Assembly: GCA_964651705.1 (NCBI GenBank)
Contig: CAZYWZ010000005.1
Location: 39,507-103,506, forward strand
Source: JADLBR01 sp964651705
GTDB lineage: Bacteria > Verrucomicrobiota > Verrucomicrobiia > JADLBR01
Length of the DNA stretch: 64,000 nt
Reading direction: 5' to 3'
Shown here: positions 27,520 through 37,181 of the stretch, piece by piece
Numbering within the stretch: the first letter of the stretch is position 1
Layout: each line of letters starts with the position of its first letter
Notes under the pieces: generated by a model
What the model was told of the DNA's origin: nothing
Databases searched by the model: none
Seen by the model: the letters and a program-made list of their open reading frames with translations, nothing else
Translations under genes and position numbers: made by a program

Positions 27520-29022
27520 TCACTTTTGCATCGAGAGGATGCCGGCGGCGACGAGGGCGTGGGCGGCGATGGCAGCGCCGAGGAGGAGGATGACGATGCC
27601 GCTGAGGCGTGGGAGGAGGCGGGCGAATCCCTGGAGCCGGTCGAAGCGGTGGAGCCAGCGACCGGCGGTGACGATCAGGACGCCGATGATGATGAGGACC
27701 GCGGCGAGGCCGGCGCTGAAGGCGAGCAGCAGGACGAGGCCGAGGGCGACGCGATTCAAGGAGAGCGCGGCGAGCAGGACGACGAGGGCGGCGGGGCAGG
27801 GGACGAGGCCCCCGGAGATCCCGAGGGAGACGAGGTTGGTCCAGGTGACGGTCGGGGCCGGGTGGTGGTGGTGGTCATGGGCGTCGTGCGGGTGTGGGTG
27901 CCCGTGGGCGTTCCCTCCGTGGTGATGGTGGTGGGCGTGCTTTGGAAACGGTTCGCGGAGTATCATCCATGCACCGACGAGCATGACGAGCAGGCCGGAG
28001 GCGAGGCCGGTCCAGAAGACGACGCTCTCCGGGGCGAAGGCGGCGTAGGCGTTGAGAAGGACCAGGCCGAGGATAAAGACGCCGGCGGTGTGGGTGAGCG
28101 TCACGATGATGCCGAGGGTGATGGCGTGCCAGATGGTGCCGCGGCTCCCGATGAGGTAGGCGGCGACCATGGTCTTGCCGTGACCCGGTTCGAGGGCATG
28201 GCCGGCCCCGAGGAGGAATGCGGCGATCAGCGCGGCCAAGATGACGCCGGGCGCGAGATGTTCCCGGCTGATGAGCCGGGCGAGGTCATCGGTCTTGTCG
28301 TCCGGCGCTGTTGTCTCGGTGGGTTGGGCCGCCTCTGGTGCGGCGGGTGGCTGTTCCTGAGAGCCGGCATCGAGCGCGATGGCGAGGAGAACCGGGGCCT
28401 CGGCGTCGGCGGGCGGCGGCAAGGGGGCATCCGCTTCGGCGATGGCGGGGGAGCGCCGCACCAGCCGAACGCCTGGGTCCTTCAGCAGGATTGGGGCGAT
28501 CGCGACCGCGGCATTATTCCAGGCGTTTTGGTCGATCAGGGAGATGTCGTGGGTGCCGGCCCCGAGCGGCGGGAGCGCGGCGGCGAGGCGAAGGTTGAGC
28601 CGCATGGGGACGGGGACGACTCGCGCGTCGATGACAGCCAAGCGCTCGTGGCTTAGGGTGAGCGGGAGCGGCCCGCCATTCAGGCGCAGCGCGACGCGAC
28701 CGCCGACGGCGGTGGCGGTGTCTCGGGCGAAGGCGGCCTGCTCCTCTCGCGCGAGGCGCCCATCGCCATCGCGGTCCATGACCTGGCGCTGCAGGAGGGA
28801 GGCGATGGTCCCGAAAGAGAGTTCGTAGTCGAGGGTGATACGGTCCTTGGCCAGGGAGATCTTGCAGGTGGGGTGGATCGAGGAGGCGTCGATGAGGTGG
28901 CCGGGGTGCGCGGGACAGACGGGCGGCGCGAGGGCGACGATGGCCGCGGCGCCAGCCGCCCCGAGGGCGATGGATGCAGGACGAGGTAGCCTCCGGCTAC
29001 GGTCTCGTGGGGCGAGGGCCAT
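27520..29022 (-). CDS. NicO/RcnA-type nickel-cobalt transporter with N-terminal exported domain
   Basis: A 500-residue protein in two parts. Residues 1-37 are a signal or anchor. About 38-260 is an exported domain containing an EF-hand-like loop DRDGDGRLAREE (83-94). The C-terminal half has six or so membrane segments with the NicO motif GHALEPGHGKTMVAAYL, a His-rich loop (KHAHHHHHGGNAHGHPHPHD) and SGGLVPCPAALVVLL. Members of this family move Ni/Co or related divalent metals, usually outward. The EF-hand suggests calcium-dependent sensing or stability of the exported part. ATG 29022 has no clear ribosome site. Confidence 0.82.
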   Translation of the reverse strand: MALAPRDRSRRLPRPASIALGAAGAAAIVALAPPVCPAHPGHLIDASSIHPTCKISLAKDRITLDYELSFGTIASLLQRQVMDRDGDGRLAREEQAAFARDTATAVGGRVALRLNGGPLPLTLSHERLAVIDARVVPVPMRLNLRLAAALPPLGAGTHDISLIDQNAWNNAAVAIAPILLKDPGVRLVRRSPAIAEADAPLPPPADAEAPVLLAIALDAGSQEQPPAAPEAAQPTETTAPDDKTDDLARLISREHLAPGVILAALIAAFLLGAGHALEPGHGKTMVAAYLIGSRGTIWHAITLGIIVTLTHTAGVFILGLVLLNAYAAFAPESVVFWTGLASGLLVMLVGAWMILREPFPKHAHHHHHGGNAHGHPHPHDAHDHHHHPAPTVTWTNLVSLGISGGLVPCPAALVVLLAALSLNRVALGLVLLLAFSAGLAAVLIIIGVLIVTAGRWLHRFDRLQGFARLLPRLSGIVILLLGAAIAAHALVAAGILSMQK

Positions 29023-29123
29023 GCCGGCAGAATATCTTGGGAACGGGGATGCGCCAAGCCGGCATCGATTGATGGTGGCATAATGTGCCGATTGCGGCAG
29101 GCTGGGGCGAGGAGGTTCGAGCG

Positions 29124-30569
29124 ATGGCGTGGATGCGTCGGCGGAAGTTTTTGGCGGGAGCCGGGGCGGCGGCGGCGACGTTCTGGGTCTCTCGTGGCCG
29201 GGGACACGGGGCGGGTGACGAGGTGCGGGTGGGGATTCTCGGACTCGGGGGAAAGGGTCGGCAGCACAGCCAGGTATTCCACGAGATCGAGGGTGTCCGC
29301 GTGGTGGCACTGTGCGATCCGGACAGTGATCGGCAGGACAAGGCGGCCGGATGGTTCAAGAAGCGCGGGGACGCGGTGGAGGTCTACGCGGATCTCCGGA
29401 GGCTCCTGGATCGGGAGGACATCGATGCGGTGGTGGTGGCGACGGCGAATCACTGGCACGCGCTGGCGGCGATATGGGCGTGCCAGGCCGGCAAGGATGT
29501 CTACGTGGAGAAACCGGTGGCCTGGAGCGTCTGGGAGGGGCAGCAACTCGTGGCCGCGGCGCGTCGCCACGGGCGGATCGTGCAGGCCGGGACGCAGCAG
29601 CGGTCCGAGGTCGCGCTGCGGGGCGACCTGATCGAATTCGTGCGTTCGGGTGCCCTGGGAAAGATCCTCTGGGCGCATGGTATCATCTGGAAACCGAGGG
29701 AACCGATACCGAGGAGGGCGACGCCGGGCGAGCCGACCGAGAGGGTGGACTACGATCTGTGGTGCGGGCCTTCCCCGAAAGTGGCGCTGGAGCGCGAGAG
29801 GCTCCATTATGACTGGCACTGGATCTGGAGGACCGGCAACGGGGACATGGGGAATCTGGGCGTGCACCAATTCGACGTGTGCCGGTGGTTCTGCGGCTAT
29901 CGGGGACTGCCGCGGCGGGTGATGAGCCTGGGCGGGCGTTTCGTGTGGGATGATGCGGGCGAGGCGCCTAACACGCAATTGGCCATCTTCGATTACGAGG
30001 GGGCGCCGATCTATTTTTCCGTGCGGACGCTGCCCTCGCGACCGGGTTCCCCGGTGATGGACCAGATGCGGGGCACGCGGGACGCGAGCATCGTGCAGTG
30101 CGAGAACGGGCACGTGGTGGGCGGGTGGAATGGCGGACTCGTGTATGATGCGGCCGGGAAACTGGTCCGCAAGGTGACGCCCGACGGCGGAGGCACGCAC
30201 CAGGCGAACTTCATCGAGGCGGTGCGCTCGCGCAAGCGGACCGATCTCCACGCGGACATCGAAGAGGGGCATGTCTCCACGGCGGCGTGCGAGCTGGCGA
30301 ACGTCGCGCATCGGGTGGGTGCGGCCGCGCCGCCTGGCGAGATCGAGGAGGCGAGCCGTGCCCTGCCGCACGCCGCGGAGGCGGTGGGCGGCTATATCGA
30401 GCACGTGGGCCAGCACGTGGACCTGCGGGCGAAGCCGATCACGCTGGGCCCGTGGCTCGAGGTGGATCGCGAGGCCACTCGCATCGTCGGCACCCATGCT
30501 GAGGCCGCCAACGCGTTGCTCCGCCGGCAGGAGGATCGCGCGCCCTTCGTGGTCCCGGAGATGGGTTGA
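29124..30569 (+). CDS. Tat-exported Gfo/Idh/MocA-family oxidoreductase
   Basis: 481 residues. The N-terminus MAWMRRRKFLAGAGAAAATF is a twin-arginine signal, so the folded NAD(P)-bound enzyme is probably exported. The Rossmann fold follows with VGILGLGGKGRQHS near residue 37 and the catalytic-lysine motif VYVEKPVAWS near 135. The C-terminal half is the usual substrate-binding sheet (GNLGVHQFDVCRWF). Such proteins act on sugars or cyclitols, and the substrate cannot be told. ATG 29124 has GGAGG eight bases upstream. It stands alone, divergent from the metal transporter. Confidence 0.9.
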   Translation: MAWMRRRKFLAGAGAAAATFWVSRGRGHGAGDEVRVGILGLGGKGRQHSQVFHEIEGVRVVALCDPDSDRQDKAAGWFKKRGDAVEVYADLRRLLDREDIDAVVVATANHWHALAAIWACQAGKDVYVEKPVAWSVWEGQQLVAAARRHGRIVQAGTQQRSEVALRGDLIEFVRSGALGKILWAHGIIWKPREPIPRRATPGEPTERVDYDLWCGPSPKVALERERLHYDWHWIWRTGNGDMGNLGVHQFDVCRWFCGYRGLPRRVMSLGGRFVWDDAGEAPNTQLAIFDYEGAPIYFSVRTLPSRPGSPVMDQMRGTRDASIVQCENGHVVGGWNGGLVYDAAGKLVRKVTPDGGGTHQANFIEAVRSRKRTDLHADIEEGHVSTAACELANVAHRVGAAAPPGEIEEASRALPHAAEAVGGYIEHVGQHVDLRAKPITLGPWLEVDREATRIVGTHAEAANALLRRQEDRAPFVVPEMG

Positions 30570-30671
30570 GGGATGCAGCGCCGGGACAGGAAATGTGGCC
30601 GGGCGCACAAGCGTTTGGCTGGCGGCCCTGATGGCCCGGGCCAGACGCCCGTGGCGTTCGGCCGCGGGATT

Positions 30672-32072
30672 TTAGATTCGGAGGAGCTTGAGCGCGTCGA
30701 GGCGACGGCGGGCGTCTTTGGCGGAGAAGGACTCGGTATCGGGTTCGGCGGCGAGATACTTCTCGTACCACGGGATGGCGTCGGGGCCGCGGCCGGAGGC
30801 CTCCAGGGCACGGGCGTAGTCTAGGCAATCGGGCGCTGACAGCCGCGTGCCCGACGCCGTCGCCTTCTGGTAGTGCGCGATGATCTTGGGCCATAGGGAC
30901 AGGGCCTCGTAGGCGACATGGAGAGTGCGGAGCGGTGAGAACAGGAGGGGGTCGTCGGGGTGCTTCTCCATCGCGAGCACGGTGGACTCGGTGTAGCGGG
31001 ACAGGAATTGCTCTAAGAGGGCGACGATCTCGGTGTAGCGCGGGCCGCGCGAATCCCTCAGGAGCAATTGGCAGAGGTGGCGGTAGGACCCGTGAGCCTC
31101 GGGGGCCTCGGGGCAGGCATCGATGATCAGGCGATGCAGCCTATCGAGGACGGGTGGGTCGGCGTCGTCGCCGAGTTCGGCGATCGATTGGGATGTCAGG
31201 CGGGCGAGGGCGGCGCGCTCCTCGGCGCTGAGTGCGGTGGCGAGCGAGGCGATGTCGCCCGGCGAGGGGTTTTCAGCGGCGATGGCGCGGCGCAGGACGT
31301 CACGTGCGGCATCCTCGGGCGAACCAGGTTGCGGGTTGGTCTGGGGCAGCGGGACGCCGGCGGCATACGTGACGCTGCGGACGGGGGCGCCATTTTCGTC
31401 GAAGGAGGTCCAATAGCCATTCGGGACATCATTCCGGAATGAGCGCTCGGCTTTCTGGGCCCCGTTCTCGTGCCATTCGCGCTCGATGCGGTCGACCGTC
31501 TCATGTCCATCTTGGGAGGAGATGGTCTCGGTGACGGACTCTCGTCCCCTGGTGTCAAAATAATGGAAGGCGCGATGGATCGCGCGACCGTCTTGGAAGG
31601 TGGCGGATTCGATGACGCGGCCTTCGGCGTCCTTGCGTTCCCATGTGCCATTCTCTGGGGGGGGCGACGCGGTGGGCGGTTCGGCCGGCGGAGGGGCTGG
31701 CGAGGCGGGAGGTGGCGGGGGGGAGGGCCGTGGGGCTGGGGGTGGTTCGGCGGGGGGGCGTCCGCCACCGGAGATCGGGATGCGGATCGTGGTGGGGTTG
31801 AGGCCGTCGCTGGGAGTGGCGGTGATGATGGCGTCGCCGGCGCGAAGGCCCTCGAATTCGGACGCGAGCCGGCTGGCCCTCGTGCAGCGCACGAGGTGAT
31901 TCCATCGCCACTTGACGCGGGTGTCCGGGGGGGAGACGCGTGCGGAGACCGAGAAGGTCTCGCCGGGGGCGAGGGTTTCGGCAGACGGGGTGAGGGTGAC
32001 CTCGGCCGCGCGAAGCGGCGGGCCGAGCGCGGCGGCGAGCAGCAGCGCCGCGAACACATTAGTGGGAGCCAT
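30672..32072 (-). CDS. Secreted protein with MORN-like and TPR-like repeats
   Basis: 466 residues with a signal peptide (MAPTNVFAALLLAAALGPPL, then RAAEV). An Ig-like beta domain follows (about 25-110) and a Pro-rich stretch (about 112-145). A MORN/YwqK-type segment includes GTWERKDAEGRVIESATF, EWHENGAQKAERSF and GYWTSFDENGAPV. The C-terminal half is helical, with TPR-like repeats ending DAIPWYEKYLAAEPDTESFS. The mixture points to a secreted or periplasmic scaffold. I recognise no specific family. Start chosen at the signal peptide ATG 32072. It is divergent from the next gene. Confidence 0.7.
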   Translation of the reverse strand: MAPTNVFAALLLAAALGPPLRAAEVTLTPSAETLAPGETFSVSARVSPPDTRVKWRWNHLVRCTRASRLASEFEGLRAGDAIITATPSDGLNPTTIRIPISGGGRPPAEPPPAPRPSPPPPPASPAPPPAEPPTASPPPENGTWERKDAEGRVIESATFQDGRAIHRAFHYFDTRGRESVTETISSQDGHETVDRIEREWHENGAQKAERSFRNDVPNGYWTSFDENGAPVRSVTYAAGVPLPQTNPQPGSPEDAARDVLRRAIAAENPSPGDIASLATALSAEERAALARLTSQSIAELGDDADPPVLDRLHRLIIDACPEAPEAHGSYRHLCQLLLRDSRGPRYTEIVALLEQFLSRYTESTVLAMEKHPDDPLLFSPLRTLHVAYEALSLWPKIIAHYQKATASGTRLSAPDCLDYARALEASGRGPDAIPWYEKYLAAEPDTESFSAKDARRRLDALKLLRI

Positions 32073-32195
32073 TGACTGCTTTGGGGTCGGGCCGGACACA
32101 AGGCAATGTACCGGGGTGAGGGGTTGAGGCAATGGGGCCGCGGGTTTTCCGGGTAGATTTTTGACGCGCGGGAAATTCTTGCCAAGTTGGGTTTT

Positions 32196-34499
32196 ATGCA
32201 GGGTGCAGGTCTCTGGGGCGGCCGCGCGCGCTTTGGCGAGGCAGTGGCGCGATTCGGGTTGGGTGCGGCGATGGCGCTCGCCGGTGCCGTTGCGCGCGGG
32301 GAACTTAGCCCGGCGTTGATTGAGGCGATGGAGGCCGTGCGGATGGATCGGCCGACCGCGGCGCAGCGGGCGATGCTATTCGCGAGCAACGCCGACATCA
32401 ACATGGCGCGTCTCAACGGCTGGATCACCGACGCGCACTACCAGGCCGCGCAAGATGACTTCGCGCGCCAGAATCAGGAGTTCGCGCGCCGGGCGGCCAT
32501 GGAGACCGGGGCGGAGTTCAGGGTCCAGAATAGCAAGTCGCAGGTGTTCAGTCCCGGGACGGATTCGGATTACATCGTTAAGGTCAAGTCCTCGGACCCG
32601 GTGGGCAAGATCCACGACATGCAGACGCGCTACAACGCGTACGTGAACCGGTACCTCCGGGAGACGCTGGGACCGAGCGGGATCCAGATCACGGAGCGGC
32701 TCGACTGGCACAATCGGCTGGACGTCGATTTCATGGCGGACCCGAAATACGTGACCGACGCGCAATTCCGCGAGATCGCGAAGCTGAACAACGACGCGTA
32801 CACCCGGCGGAATGCGGCGGAGTTCGAGCGCGTCTCGCGCGCCGGGGACGGGACGCGGGTGACCCCGGAGCAGTTTCGGGACTACGCGTTGGAGATGCAG
32901 GATTTCATCGACAAGAAACAGCACAAGATGGAGCAATTTCGACGGAATCCGTCCTTGCTGAACGACCCGGTGCACCGGGCCGAGTACCACCGGCTCATGG
33001 CGCAGGAGCAGAAGTACATCGAGCGGGTGCAGAGTGCGAACCAGACCCTGCGGAAGCAGGCGGGTCTGCCCGGGCAGAGATCGAATTTTCCTGACCCCTA
33101 TTACGAGGTGACGTACAATTCCCGGGGCGAGGCCGTGATGCGGAAGCGCTCGCCGGAGACGCTGGCCGCCCGGGGGTCGAGGCGGAGCCCGACGAATTAC
33201 GGGACGACGGTGGCGGCGAGCGCGGTGGCGGATAACTCGACGCGGCGGGCGCTGCGGGAGCTGGGGGAGTCGATGGCGGAGAGCGCGAAGAAGGGCGGGG
33301 GATGGTCCGGGGCGGCGGACGACATCGCGAGGCTCGCGGATCGCCTGCCGCCGGCGGAGAGGGGCTTCATGATCGAGAACATCCGGCGCAAGGCGGGCGG
33401 GCAGATGGCGTCGGAGGTGGCCGACGCGATGCGCAAGCGGGTCGGTGGGGGTGCCGCGCCCGCGGGTGGGGGCGGGCTCAAGAAGGTGAACGACGTCCTG
33501 ACGCGGGCGCTCGGGGTGTCCGACGACCTGCGGCACATGGGCAAGCTGCGGCGGTCCTTCAACGAGGCGGCGACGCGGGCGATGGGCGGGCTGGACAAGT
33601 TGGGGAAGGTGGGCACGGCGGTCGAGGTGGCGTCGGCGGCCATCCAGATGAAGGCGTACTGCGATAGCATCAGTCGCGCGCTGGACCCGACCATCACGGA
33701 CGAGGAGGCGGACAGGCACTTCGAACGGGCGCACGAGGCGGCCAAGGGCGTGGCGATCGCGGGGGCGCTGGGGGCGGTCTGCGAGGCGGTGCCTCCCGTG
33801 GGCGTGATCGTCGGGGGCTGGACGCTGGGGTATGAGGGCACGCGTTACCTGCTGACGAACACCGAGACGGGCCAGGTGATCGACAGGAAGGTGTTCGAGT
33901 ATTTCGATAGGCACATGCAGGCCTACGAGAGCGCGGCGGAGGAGTTGACGGAGATGCTCGGTGGGGAGAGCGGCCGGATGGCGCGCGAGGAACAACTGCG
34001 GAAACTGGCGGAGCGGTACGCCAAGCTCTTGAAGGAGGGCCGGATCAAATTGAAGGAGGGCGCGACAGCGGCGGAGGTGCTGCAGCGCATCCGCGAGGGC
34101 GATCTCTGGGGCCTGGACGAGTTGCTGGAGGTGACGACCGATCTCGGGGCTCAGCAGGGGGCGATCAGCGGATACATGGCGTGGTATAACGATGTGGGTT
34201 GGATCCACGTCGGCAGCGTCGAGCAATTTCATGCGCCGCGGGCACGGGGCAGCGAGACTTGGGGCGGGCTGTCGAAGGAACCGTTGGTGAAGACCCCGAT
34301 GCTCGGGGGGCGGTCGTTCGAGACGCTGGAGGACGCGATGAAGGCACTGGCGGGCGAGATCGGCGGTTCCATCGAGCGGCGCCGCGCGCCGCTGGCGTTC
34401 CCGAAGGTCTACTATCAGGCCGGGGATAAGAAGGTGGGGTTCGATGTCATCGGTCACCCGATCTTCAAGGAGTTCAAGGCGGCGGCCGACGCGAAGTAG
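32196..34499 (+). CDS. Large protein of unknown function, probably exported
   Basis: 767 residues that match no family I recognise. A weak signal-like N-terminus (ARFGLGAAMALAGAVARGEL) is followed by a charged helical region (about 40-300). A low-complexity Gly/Arg segment comes next (about 320-440). A hydrophobic hairpin near residue 520 (GVAIAGALGAVCEAVPPVGV) leads into a helical, Lys/Glu-rich C-terminal third. The layout recalls large effector- or scaffold-like proteins with a membrane hairpin, but no toxin active site is evident. ATG 32196 is used. TTG 32187 is an in-frame alternative. Codon use and GC look like the host. Confidence 0.7.
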   Translation: MQGAGLWGGRARFGEAVARFGLGAAMALAGAVARGELSPALIEAMEAVRMDRPTAAQRAMLFASNADINMARLNGWITDAHYQAAQDDFARQNQEFARRAAMETGAEFRVQNSKSQVFSPGTDSDYIVKVKSSDPVGKIHDMQTRYNAYVNRYLRETLGPSGIQITERLDWHNRLDVDFMADPKYVTDAQFREIAKLNNDAYTRRNAAEFERVSRAGDGTRVTPEQFRDYALEMQDFIDKKQHKMEQFRRNPSLLNDPVHRAEYHRLMAQEQKYIERVQSANQTLRKQAGLPGQRSNFPDPYYEVTYNSRGEAVMRKRSPETLAARGSRRSPTNYGTTVAASAVADNSTRRALRELGESMAESAKKGGGWSGAADDIARLADRLPPAERGFMIENIRRKAGGQMASEVADAMRKRVGGGAAPAGGGGLKKVNDVLTRALGVSDDLRHMGKLRRSFNEAATRAMGGLDKLGKVGTAVEVASAAIQMKAYCDSISRALDPTITDEEADRHFERAHEAAKGVAIAGALGAVCEAVPPVGVIVGGWTLGYEGTRYLLTNTETGQVIDRKVFEYFDRHMQAYESAAEELTEMLGGESGRMAREEQLRKLAERYAKLLKEGRIKLKEGATAAEVLQRIREGDLWGLDELLEVTTDLGAQQGAISGYMAWYNDVGWIHVGSVEQFHAPRARGSETWGGLSKEPLVKTPMLGGRSFETLEDAMKALAGEIGGSIERRRAPLAFPKVYYQAGDKKVGFDVIGHPIFKEFKAAADAK

Positions 34500-34581
34500 G
34501 GGCTGCCGTCGGGGTCTTGGCTCCAATTTTCTGTTGGAGGCGTTGCCTTGCGTCGGAGGGGATGCGCCAGTACAAAGCGCC

Positions 34582-35556
34582 ATGATGTGGGCGCGTGTCG
34601 TTGGGCGTGGTCTGGGGTTCCCGGTGGTGGTGGCGGGGGCATGGCTGCTGACTGGGGCGGTGGCCCAGGAGGCCGGGCCGGAACTGTCGGCTGACCCGGC
34701 TGCGGCCGACGTCGCGCGACCTCAGTCGGGCCCGCCGGCTGCAGGTGGCACGGATGCGCCGGGGCAGCCCGGGTCGGCCCCTGCGGGATTGGCATTGCCG
34801 GGAGATTTCAGGGTGCGGTTGCCGTTGGGCGCGGTTCCGGCGGGGTCTCTGGCGGGGGTCGCCGTGGCCGGGGCGATCTCGATCACGATCCTGATGGTGA
34901 GCGCGTTGCGGGGGCTGGAGCGGATACTCCGGCTGCGGGCCTCCGCCTTCGGGTACATGGGCGTCGCCTTGGGCGGGTTGGGCTTGTATGTGCTCGTGGG
35001 CGCGCGGTTGCTGGAGGTGCCCGAGGATCTCCTGACCCTGAAGGTGACCACCCAGGGCGACGCTTCCCTCGTCGAGACGATCGTGGCCTTTGCGCGGCGC
35101 CGGGCGGAGTTCGAGGGCGACCCGTATGATCTCGACGACGCGGGGATCTACGACGGGAGCGTCAACCTCTTTCTGGCGGACCGTGTCGACTTTGTCAGCG
35201 AAGGGGACCCCGGTCTCCTGGAGCCGCGCCGCAAGTCGGTGATGGTCGAGGTGAGGGGCAACGCGGTCGCGTTCTATCAGGAGGTCGAGTTTCTCGGGAT
35301 GCCCATGGTCGTGACGTTGCTCTTGCCCGTTGAGGGCAGGACGAATGCGCTGCGCTTCGGCGAGCCGCGCGCCCGCGTCGGGACCTGGGCGGTCCTGCCA
35401 CGCGCGCTGGTCGAGGCGCTCTGGGACAACTTGCGCGGTGCGGTGTCGGGGGCTCTGGCCGATGCGAGATTCGCCGACGCGTTTCGCGTGGAGCGGATCA
35501 CCGATGGTTTCATCCACCTGTCGCTGCGGTCAGCCGGGGGCAAATCGGCGCACTGA
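34582..35556 (+). CDS. Membrane protein of unknown function with signal peptide
   Basis: 324 residues. ATG 34582 gives a signal-like N-terminus (VVGRGLGFPVVVAGAWLLTG). A Pro/Ala-rich exported stretch follows, then two membrane segments at about 90-110 (AGVAVAGAISITILMVSAL) and 125-145 (FGYMGVALGGLGLYVLVGA). The remaining 180 residues form a soluble alpha/beta domain with VMVEVRGNAVAFYQEVEFLG. No family is recognised. It follows the large unknown gene by 82 bases in the same direction and may share its transcript. Confidence 0.65.
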   Translation: MMWARVVGRGLGFPVVVAGAWLLTGAVAQEAGPELSADPAAADVARPQSGPPAAGGTDAPGQPGSAPAGLALPGDFRVRLPLGAVPAGSLAGVAVAGAISITILMVSALRGLERILRLRASAFGYMGVALGGLGLYVLVGARLLEVPEDLLTLKVTTQGDASLVETIVAFARRRAEFEGDPYDLDDAGIYDGSVNLFLADRVDFVSEGDPGLLEPRRKSVMVEVRGNAVAFYQEVEFLGMPMVVTLLLPVEGRTNALRFGEPRARVGTWAVLPRALVEALWDNLRGAVSGALADARFADAFRVERITDGFIHLSLRSAGGKSAH

Positions 35557-35566
35557 GATGCCACCA

Positions 35567-35641
35567 AGCCATTGGCTTTCCTTTTCCGCGGAGCCGCCTC
35601 GTTAGCAGAATCGGTGGGAAGATCTGGGAGAGCCAATGGCT
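35567..35641. promoter_or_regulatory. Pair of 11-bp palindromes upstream of the sulfatase gene
   Basis: AGCCATTGGCT at 35567-35577 and AGCCAATGGCT at 35631-35641 are near-perfect palindromes and inverted copies of each other, centred 64 bases apart (about six helical turns). They sit in the gap before the sulfatase gene. Paired operators of this type fit looping by a LacI- or similar family repressor, but no regulator gene is adjacent. Confidence 0.4.
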
Positions 35642-35707
35642 TCTGCGGCGCGGAGAGGCTTGGCGTTCCGGTGTCTCGGCCGTAACATGGTTCGCGAGGA
35701 TTCTGCC

Positions 35708-37141
35708 ATGAAGCGATTTTCTATGAGGGGCATCCGCGGGGTCGGGCCGGTGGTCGCCTTGCTGTGGGCCGGGGTGCCTGCGGTGCAGGGCGCGGATCGG
35801 CCCAATGTGCTCTATATATTCACCGACCAGCAGCACGCCGGGATGATGAGTTGCGCGGGCAACCCGTGGCTGCGGACGCCCGCGATGGACAGCCTGGCCC
35901 GCGCCGGGGCGCGCTTTGAGCGGGCGTACAGCGTGAATCCGGTGTGCGTGCCCGCGCGCACGGCCATGCTCACGGGGCACACGCCCAGCCGTTTTGGGAT
36001 GCAGTCCAACGCCGAGATCCGGACCACGGAGATTCCCGAGGCCGTCCGGCGCCAGACGATGGGATGGCTCTTTCGCGACGCGGGCTACGAGACCGCCTAC
36101 GGCGGAAAGACGCACGTGCCGGGCAAGATCGAGGACTACGGCTTCGACGTCATCAGGGCCGACCAGCGCGAGGAATTGGCCTCGGCATGTGCGACTTTTC
36201 TCGCGGGGCCCCGCGACCGGCCATTTCTTCTGGTGGCATCGTTCATCAATCCGCACGACATCTGCTACATGGCGATAAACGATTTCGAGCGCGCCCGGTC
36301 GGGCAAGGGGCGGGGGAAACAGGCGAAAGGCGACGCCCAGGAGTGCCTCGCCAAGGCGCTCGCGCGTCCCGAGGGCGTCTCGGAGGACGATTTCTGGTCC
36401 AAGCACTGTCCGCCGGCGCCGGCCAACCTGGAACCGCAGGCGGGCGCCCCCGATGCGATTGGTGCGGCCGCCTTCGCCGGCTTCAGGGGCCACGCGTTTC
36501 AGAACTGGTCTGCCGAGCAATGGCGCCTCCATCGCTGGGCCTACTGCAGGCTCACGGAGCGCGTGGACCGGGAGATCGGGAGCGTGCTGGCGGCGCTGCG
36601 AGACGCCGGGCTCGAGGAGAAGACGCTCGTCGTTCTCTCGAGCGACCACGGGGACATGGATGGCTCCCACCGACTCGAGCACAAGTCCGTATTCTACGAG
36701 GAGGCCGCGCGCGTCCCCTTCATCGTCAGCCTCAAGGGCGTAACGAAGGCCGGCGCGGTGGACCGCGAGCACGTGGTCTCCGCCGGACTCGATCTGATCC
36801 CGACGCTCTGTGACTACGCCGGTATCCCCGCCCCGGCCGGACTCAAGGGCCGCAGCCTGCGGGCCCTTGCCGAGGGGCGTTCCGCGGACTGGGGCCGGGG
36901 ATACATTGCCTCCGAGACGCACTATGGCCGGATGGTGTGCTCCGGGCGGTACAAGTATTGCATCTATGCCTCGGGTGATCGGCGCGAGCAACTCGTGGAT
37001 CTAGAGAAGGATCCGGGCGAGATGCGCAACGTGGCCGGCGCCCCGGAGTACGCGGAGGTCTTGGCAGGACACCGGCGCCTCATGGGCGAGTGGGTGGCGG
37101 CGAACGGCGACACCATCGCCGCCGCCTACATCATCCGGTGA
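35708..37141 (+). CDS. Exported sulfatase
   Basis: A 477-residue type I sulfatase with a signal peptide (GVGPVVALLWAGVPAVQGAD). The active-site signature is C80-V-P-A-R-T-A-M-L-T-G, where C80 would be converted to formylglycine by a maturase not present here. Metal-site stretches include YIFTDQQH near residue 37 and SSDHGDMDGSH near 315. It probably removes sulfate esters from an external polysaccharide or glycan. ATG 35708 has GAGGA nine bases upstream. It precedes a beta-helix protein by 40 bases, consistent with a small polysaccharide-use operon. Confidence 0.93.
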   Translation: MKRFSMRGIRGVGPVVALLWAGVPAVQGADRPNVLYIFTDQQHAGMMSCAGNPWLRTPAMDSLARAGARFERAYSVNPVCVPARTAMLTGHTPSRFGMQSNAEIRTTEIPEAVRRQTMGWLFRDAGYETAYGGKTHVPGKIEDYGFDVIRADQREELASACATFLAGPRDRPFLLVASFINPHDICYMAINDFERARSGKGRGKQAKGDAQECLAKALARPEGVSEDDFWSKHCPPAPANLEPQAGAPDAIGAAAFAGFRGHAFQNWSAEQWRLHRWAYCRLTERVDREIGSVLAALRDAGLEEKTLVVLSSDHGDMDGSHRLEHKSVFYEEAARVPFIVSLKGVTKAGAVDREHVVSAGLDLIPTLCDYAGIPAPAGLKGRSLRALAEGRSADWGRGYIASETHYGRMVCSGRYKYCIYASGDRREQLVDLEKDPGEMRNVAGAPEYAEVLAGHRRLMGEWVAANGDTIAAAYIIR

Positions 37142-37181
37142 CCGTCGCCCATTGAGCCCCTGATCGCCCTTGGAGGACACC

